This document shows positions 5,589 to 5,906 of a stretch of 5,906 nt of DNA, in pieces. This DNA is from Oscillospiraceae bacterium (GTDB lineage Bacteria > Bacillota > Clostridia > UBA1381), in the NCBI GenBank assembly GCA_020860985.1, contig JAJBTG010000023.1, positions 1-5,906 on the forward strand, given 5' to 3'. The translations under genes and the position numbers were made by a program. Within the stretch, counting starts at the first letter, position 1. The number at the start of each line of letters is the position of its first letter. A model generated the notes under the pieces. The model saw only the letters and a program-made list of their open reading frames with translations. It was not told where the DNA came from and made no database searches.

Positions 5589-5906
5589 TCACACTTCCTT
5601 CGCATACTCTACAATAGCTCTTTTCAACTCCGCCGCTGTCGGCACGAGGTCGTGTATATTATGCGCAACAATCCCTATATCGCTTTGTATCGTCGGTTTG
5701 ATTGGGTATCGGTTCAGTGTATTCGGAGTTGTGTCCGCCACAAGCTTTGATACAATACCTACACCGTTGCCTTCCTCAGCAAGCGCGATTACGGTTCCCG
5801 ACTGCTCGACTACGACGCTCTTTGATAGATTTATTGAATTATGCAGGCTCTCGCCGATGATTTCCCTGCCGGATATGCAGAAAATCAGCCGTTTTTTTGA
5901 ATTGGA
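5589..5906 (-). CDS. C-terminal part of a second LysR-type regulator, cut by the window edge
   Basis: The frame is open from the right edge (5906) to TGA 5591-5589, giving 105 residues. The sequence resembles the second half of a LysR substrate-binding domain: a variable strand region (RLIFCISGREIIGESL), then VVVEQSGTVIALAEEGNGVG leading into GIVSKLVAD, which matches the usual 'V-E-x(n)-L-x-x-E-G-x-G-V/I-x-I-x-P' region, and a closing helix PTAAELKRAIVEYAKEV. The DNA-binding domain is outside the window. It converges on the other LysR gene, with 112 bases between the two stops, and may belong to a separate unit to the right. The fragment is short and quite diverged from the first regulator, so the family call is good but the target is unknown. 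Confidence 0.7.
   Translation of the reverse strand, partial: SNSKKRLIFCISGREIIGESLHNSINLSKSVVVEQSGTVIALAEEGNGVGIVSKLVADTTPNTLNRYPIKPTIQSDIGIVAHNIHDLVPTAAELKRAIVEYAKEV

Noticed and set aside
5517..5750. Plus-strand open frame after the LysR gene
   Set aside because: It overlaps the hairpins and runs antisense to the right-hand LysR gene; the protein has low complexity and no family pattern.
1..5906. CRISPR array, tRNA, rRNA, insertion sequence or phage attachment site
   Set aside because: I saw no regularly spaced repeats, tRNA cloverleaf, rRNA-like stretch, transposase pattern or terminal inverted repeats. The broken genes show small lesions, not insertions.

Overview
The window looks like chromosome from a Clostridia-type Firmicute, probably anaerobic. 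The signs are strong AGGAGG ribosome binding sites, a TTG start, a lipoprotein with a secreted 'stalk' (copper amine oxidase N-terminal-like) domain, small flavodoxins, and an aldo/keto reductase with two 4Fe-4S motifs. This assignment is inference; no rRNA or other taxonomic marker is present.

Layout: positions 4465 down to 1 hold a minus-strand gene run read right to left. It contains an aldo/keto reductase with a bacterial ferredoxin tail (4465-3353), a lipoprotein joining a stalk domain to a flavodoxin domain (3335-2268), a broken cytoplasmic flavodoxin (2213-1718), a broken secreted stalk-DUF362 protein (1628-138), and the first 27 codons of a small protein that runs off the left edge (83-1). 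Spacings are 17, 54, 89 and 54 bases and no convincing terminator lies between the genes, so they probably form an operon, perhaps with an extra internal promoter before the DUF362 gene. Divergent from it on the plus strand is a LysR-type regulator (4581-5476) with a one-base frameshift in its DNA-binding domain. The 115-base gap between the two contains well-formed promoters in both directions and overlapping inverted repeats, the classic arrangement for a LysR regulator controlling its neighbour. At the right edge, the C-terminal part of a second LysR-type regulator (5906-5589) converges on the first. A 9-bp hairpin lies between them and has a T-rich tail in the minus direction.

Functionally the run looks like a redox module: an NAD(P)H- or ferredoxin-linked reductase in the cytoplasm, a soluble flavodoxin, and two exported proteins sharing a near-identical stalk domain, one carrying flavodoxin and the other DUF362. 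The substrate cannot be read from sequence.

The most striking property is the damage. Three of the five genes that are complete in the window carry disabling changes: two in-frame TGA codons in the DUF362 gene, three frameshifts in the small flavodoxin, and one frameshift in the LysR gene. The reductase and the lipoprotein flavodoxin between them are intact. The disrupted genes still read as well-conserved proteins on both sides of each lesion, so the damage is either very recent or comes from sequence/assembly error.
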